DNA of 64,000 nt from contig CABOHA010000003.1 in the NCBI GenBank assembly GCA_902399975.1, positions 62,001 through 126,000 on the forward strand. Reading direction: 5' to 3'. Under the pieces are notes generated by a model, which saw only the letters and a list, made by a program, of their open reading frames with translations, did not search any database and was not told where the DNA came from. Every line of letters begins with the position of its first letter. Position 1 is the first letter of the stretch. Positions 61,367-64,000 of the stretch are shown here, piece after piece. The translations under genes were made by a program, and so were the position numbers. This DNA comes from Coriobacteriaceae bacterium (lineage in GTDB: Bacteria > Actinomycetota > Coriobacteriia > Coriobacteriales > Coriobacteriaceae).

Positions 61367-62665
61367 ATGGCACCAGCTCAGTCCGATCTTCAACCGCAAT
61401 CAGCGCCCAAGGCCACCGCAGCGGCGCAGGCCGCTATCGGTGACGGTCTCGTTGCAGAAGCTCAGGCTTTTGCAGACGAGCTCGCTGCGTGGCGACACGA
61501 TTTACACCAGGTGCCCGAGCTGGGTAATAGCCTCCCACAGACCTCTGCGTATATTCAAGCGCGCCTGACCGAGATGGAAATCCCATTTGCCACGCTCGTC
61601 GATGGTTCCTGTGTCGTGGGCCTTGTCGGCGCCGGTGCCGCCGCGGCCCAGGGCAATGGCGTCTGCACGGACGAACAGGCCGGTACGGTCATCATGCTCC
61701 GTGGCGACATGGACGCCCTGCCCGTTGCCGAAGAGTCAGGCGAGCCTTTCGCCTCTACGAACGGCTGCATGCACGCATGTGGACACGATATGCACGCGAC
61801 GGCGTTGCTTGGAGCGGCGCGCCTGCTCAAGGCCCGCGAGTCTGCGCTTGTCGACGCCAACGCCACGGTTAAGTTGCTGTTCCAGCCGGGCGAGGAAACC
61901 TTTGAGGGTGCCCGCGCCGCCATCGCCGACGGTCTGCTGCAGAACCCGCGTCCCCAGGCCGCCTTTGCCATGCATGTCAATAGCCAGTCGCCGCTTGGCC
62001 TGGTGCTCTACGGCAGCCCGGCGCTCTCGGGCGTGTACGGTTTCCGCATCACGCTCCAGGGCAAGGGTGGCCACGGTTCCAGCCCCGAGATTTGCATCGA
62101 CCCCATCACGGCGGGCGTGCATGTGCACCTGGCGCTCCAGGAGCTTATCTCCCGCGAGGTGCCGGCGGCCAAGGAAGTCGCACTTACCGTTGGTAAGTTC
62201 GCTGGCGGCCTGGCGGCCAACGTCATCCCCGACGCCTGTGTGCTCGAGGGAACGCTGCGCGGCTTTGATGTTGAGCTCATGGAACACCTCAAGACCCGCA
62301 TCGCGGAGGTCGTTAACGGCGTTGCCACGACCTATCGTACGCCGGCGACCATCGAGACGCTTTCGGATGTTCCGCCGCTTGTACTCGACAGCGATATGAC
62401 TCAGGCGTCGCTTGGCTACGTGGGCGCAGTGCTGCCCAAGGCGGCTTTCTTGCCGCTTTTCCATGCCATGGCGAGTGAGGACTTCGCGCTTATCTCGAGC
62501 AAGATTCCGAGTGCGTACTTTACCGTGGGCGCGGCCGTAACCGACACGGACGAACACTTTGCCCAGCACCATCCCAAGGCACGTTTTAACGATGCCGAGC
62601 TTCCTCTCGGCGCCGCGGCTTATACCGCCGTCGCTTTGGGCTATATCGCCGACCACAAGGAGTAA
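61367..62665 (+). CDS. M20 family amidohydrolase / peptidase
   Basis: 432 residues from ATG 61367 (TGGAGGGC upstream). Metal-binding motifs GDMDALPVAEESGEPF, HACGHDMHATALLGAA, LLFQPGEETFEGA and AFAMHVNSQSPLG are in the first half; the lid domain follows, and the last ligand lies in FHAMASEDFALISSKIP. It is of the amidohydrolase/aminoacylase type that hydrolyses N-acyl amino acids. A short low-complexity N-terminus (LQPQSAPKATAAAQAAIGDG) precedes the core. Confidence 0.92.
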   Translation: MAPAQSDLQPQSAPKATAAAQAAIGDGLVAEAQAFADELAAWRHDLHQVPELGNSLPQTSAYIQARLTEMEIPFATLVDGSCVVGLVGAGAAAAQGNGVCTDEQAGTVIMLRGDMDALPVAEESGEPFASTNGCMHACGHDMHATALLGAARLLKARESALVDANATVKLLFQPGEETFEGARAAIADGLLQNPRPQAAFAMHVNSQSPLGLVLYGSPALSGVYGFRITLQGKGGHGSSPEICIDPITAGVHVHLALQELISREVPAAKEVALTVGKFAGGLAANVIPDACVLEGTLRGFDVELMEHLKTRIAEVVNGVATTYRTPATIETLSDVPPLVLDSDMTQASLGYVGAVLPKAAFLPLFHAMASEDFALISSKIPSAYFTVGAAVTDTDEHFAQHHPKARFNDAELPLGAAAYTAVALGYIADHKE

Positions 62666-62668
62666 CCA

Positions 62669-63077
62669 ATGCCCCAGCAGCGTAAGTTCTTCCCCGGCTG
62701 GCTCGTGGTGACCTCCGGCTTCGTGATCATGGCCACGTGCTACACGATTTTCGTCAACTGCATGAGCCTGTTCCAGCCGCTCATCGTCAGCGACCTGGGC
62801 ATTTCCCTTGCGCAGTACACCATCTCCAACGCCCACGATCGCTGCGTCTAAGCAGTTTGGCATGGCCGACCTCGGTAAGGTCACGGGCACCATTACCTCG
62901 CTCGAGATGGTCGGCGGCACCGTGGGCGCTATCGTCTCGGGCGTGCTGTTCGATGCCACGGGCTCCTTTGCGAGCGCCTGGATCGTGTGCCTGGCGTGCT
63001 CCGTGGTCATGCTCGTGTTCCTGCTGGCATCCGAGCCCATCGCCGCCAAGCTGCGCGCAAGCGTGGCGGGGGAGTAG
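62669..63077 (+). pseudogene. MFS transporter, internally deleted and frame-shifted
   Basis: The first part (MPQQRKFFPGWLVVTSGFVI through SLAQYTISNAHD) is the N-terminal membrane segment of an OFA-type MFS protein and stops at 62851. From about 62808 another frame carries the C-terminal helices (FGMADLGKVTGTITSLEMVG, VSGVLFDATGSFASAWIV, VVMLVFLLASEPIAAKLRA) to 63077. About 260 residues of middle sequence are absent and the frame changes at the junction near 62830-62850. It follows the M20 gene by 3 nt, suggesting they once formed a substrate uptake unit. Confidence 0.85.
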
Positions 63078-63110
63078 CGGGTCGCCGCCTATTCCTGTTT
63101 GCCTGTTCTG

Positions 63111-63315
63111 CCCGTGGCTGCCCTGGAAGCCGAATGGATGCTCGTACTGTCATTCGGTTTCCAGGGCAGCCACGGGTCTACGAAATGATCTCTTTTCCTC
63201 CGTCCCCAAGGGATCACGTAATCCGAAGGGGACGGAGGAAAAGGGATCACAAACCGCGGCGGCGTGTCTGGCCGAACGAGTCCCCATACCCTCGTTCGGT
63301 CAGACACGCCGCCGC
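63111..63315. repeat. Three consecutive long hairpins before hisS
   Basis: Hairpin 1: 63111-63136 with 63151-63176, 26 bp including one G-T, loop 14 nt. Hairpin 2: CTTTTCCTCCGTCCCC (63192-63207) with GGGGACGGAGGAAAAG (63228-63243), plus outer GATC pairs and inner GGAT/ATCC. Hairpin 3: GCGGCGGCGTGTCTG (63256-63270) with CAGACACGCCGCCGC (63301-63315), continuing G-T then CCGAACGAG/CTCGTTCGG, loop 10 nt. There is no gene in this interval (63078-63380). A TATAAT box at 63333-63338 follows. Confidence 0.85.
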
Positions 63316-63380
63316 GTTGCTGCTTTGTGCCGTATAATGTCCACTACCTATGACGCGATACAAAAGAAAGGTGTTTGCCC

Positions 63381-64000
63381 ATGCAGGCACAGAAGGCGGA
63401 GGGAACCCGCGACCTTATCGGCGCCGAGATGCGCGCTTGGCAAAAGATGCAGCAGATCGCTGCCGGCGTGTTCGAGCCGTTTGGTTTTAAACCCATCGAG
63501 ACGCCCGCGATCGAGCAGGTGGACGTCTTTGTCCACGGCATCGGCCAGTCGACCGACGTCGTGCGCAAGGAGATGTTCCGCGTCTTTAGCGGCGCCAACC
63601 TGGAGCGCGTCTTTACCGAGGGCACCGACACAAAACTCAAGCCCAAGCAGCGCCTGGCGCTTCGTCCCGAGGGCACGGCCGGCGTGGTGCGCGCCGTCGT
63701 GGAGAACAACCTGGTGCCCCAGGGCTCCACGCCGTTTAAGGCCTATTACGCCGAGGCCATGTTCCGCGGCGAGCGTCCCCAGAAGGGCCGCCTGCGCCAG
63801 TTCCACCAGGTGGGTATCGAGTGGCTCGGCGCCCCCGATCCGGCGGCAGACGCCGAGTGCATCATCATGCTCATGGAGTTCTACAAGCGCCTTGGTTTCG
63901 ATCTTTCCAAGCTCCGTCTACTCATTAACTCGATGGGCGATGCCCAGTGCCGTCCGGCCTATCGTGAGCGGGTCAAGCAGTTCATTCTCGATCACGCCGA
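63381..64000 (+). CDS. hisS: Histidine--tRNA ligase (3' part outside window)
   Basis: The first 206 codons of HisRS, starting MQAQKAEGTRDLIGAEMRAW at ATG 63381 with AAAGAAAGG upstream. Class II features: FKPIETPAIEQVDVFVHGIG, LALRPEGTAGVVRAVVENNL (LRPEGTAGVVRA is motif 2-like for HisRS), AMFRGERPQKGRLRQFHQVG (RGERPQKGRLRQFHQ). The C-terminal half and anticodon-binding domain are not in the window. Confidence 0.96.
   Translation, partial: MQAQKAEGTRDLIGAEMRAWQKMQQIAAGVFEPFGFKPIETPAIEQVDVFVHGIGQSTDVVRKEMFRVFSGANLERVFTEGTDTKLKPKQRLALRPEGTAGVVRAVVENNLVPQGSTPFKAYYAEAMFRGERPQKGRLRQFHQVGIEWLGAPDPAADAECIIMLMEFYKRLGFDLSKLRLLINSMGDAQCRPAYRERVKQFILDHA

Overview
The window is a GC-rich bacterial chromosome segment, most likely from a Collinsella-type member of the Coriobacteriia (Actinomycetota). 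This rests on the codon bias, a Tad pilus operon of actinobacterial layout, a small DUF6724-like membrane protein, paired YhgE/Pip proteins, and intergenic regions crowded with palindromes. The genus is an inference, because no rRNA is present.

Layout: an incomplete M32 carboxypeptidase (minus strand) opens the window. It is followed by a T-box leader with pheS-pheT, and then by a cbiM-cbiQ-cbiO metal transporter preceded by a perfect NikR-type operator. Next come a hypothetical PLC-like protein, pyk (minus), a Ca2+-type P-ATPase behind a structured leader that can mask its own ribosome binding site, and rsgA behind a tandem terminator-like repeat. From 15.6 to 25.2 kb lies a complete Tad/Flp pilus operon: cpaB, tadZ/cpaE, cpaF, tadB, tadC, flp, several AQxTxE pilin-like proteins, a 717-residue TadG-like protein and a DUF192 protein. 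A toxin-antitoxin pair and tRNA-Phe follow.

From 26 to 36 kb the genes are mostly housekeeping: a GH5-like protein lacking an expected catalytic residue, rsmI, metG, rsmA, tatD, tRNA-Leu, an SPFH protein, rlmH, proC, the small DUF6724-like gene and serS. The 37.0-38.6 kb stretch holds four tRNA-Arg(ACG) genes in tandem. Each is followed by a structured repeat that ends in a second copy of the tRNA 3' end and its terminator, and a similar element follows tRNA-Leu. An 813-residue hypothetical protein and an ORC/Cdc6-like AAA ATPase with a 19-bp iteron-like array come next, then tRNA-Ser.

From 42.8 to 51.8 kb there is a surface and signalling cluster: a DD-carboxypeptidase, a VanR/VanS-like pair, an orphan pstB, a PhoB/PhoR-like pair, and a Wzz/BY-kinase/PHP-phosphatase triad without glycosyltransferases. 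The window ends with a GNAT protein, htpG, two YhgE/Pip proteins, an EamA transporter, an M20 amidohydrolase, a deleted MFS pseudogene, three long adjacent hairpins and the start of hisS.

The most unusual content is non-coding: three covarying hairpins with a period of about 62 nt after tRNA-Phe, the tRNA-trailing repeats, the iteron-like array, a three-member modular hairpin family, the P-ATPase leader, and the triple long hairpin before hisS.
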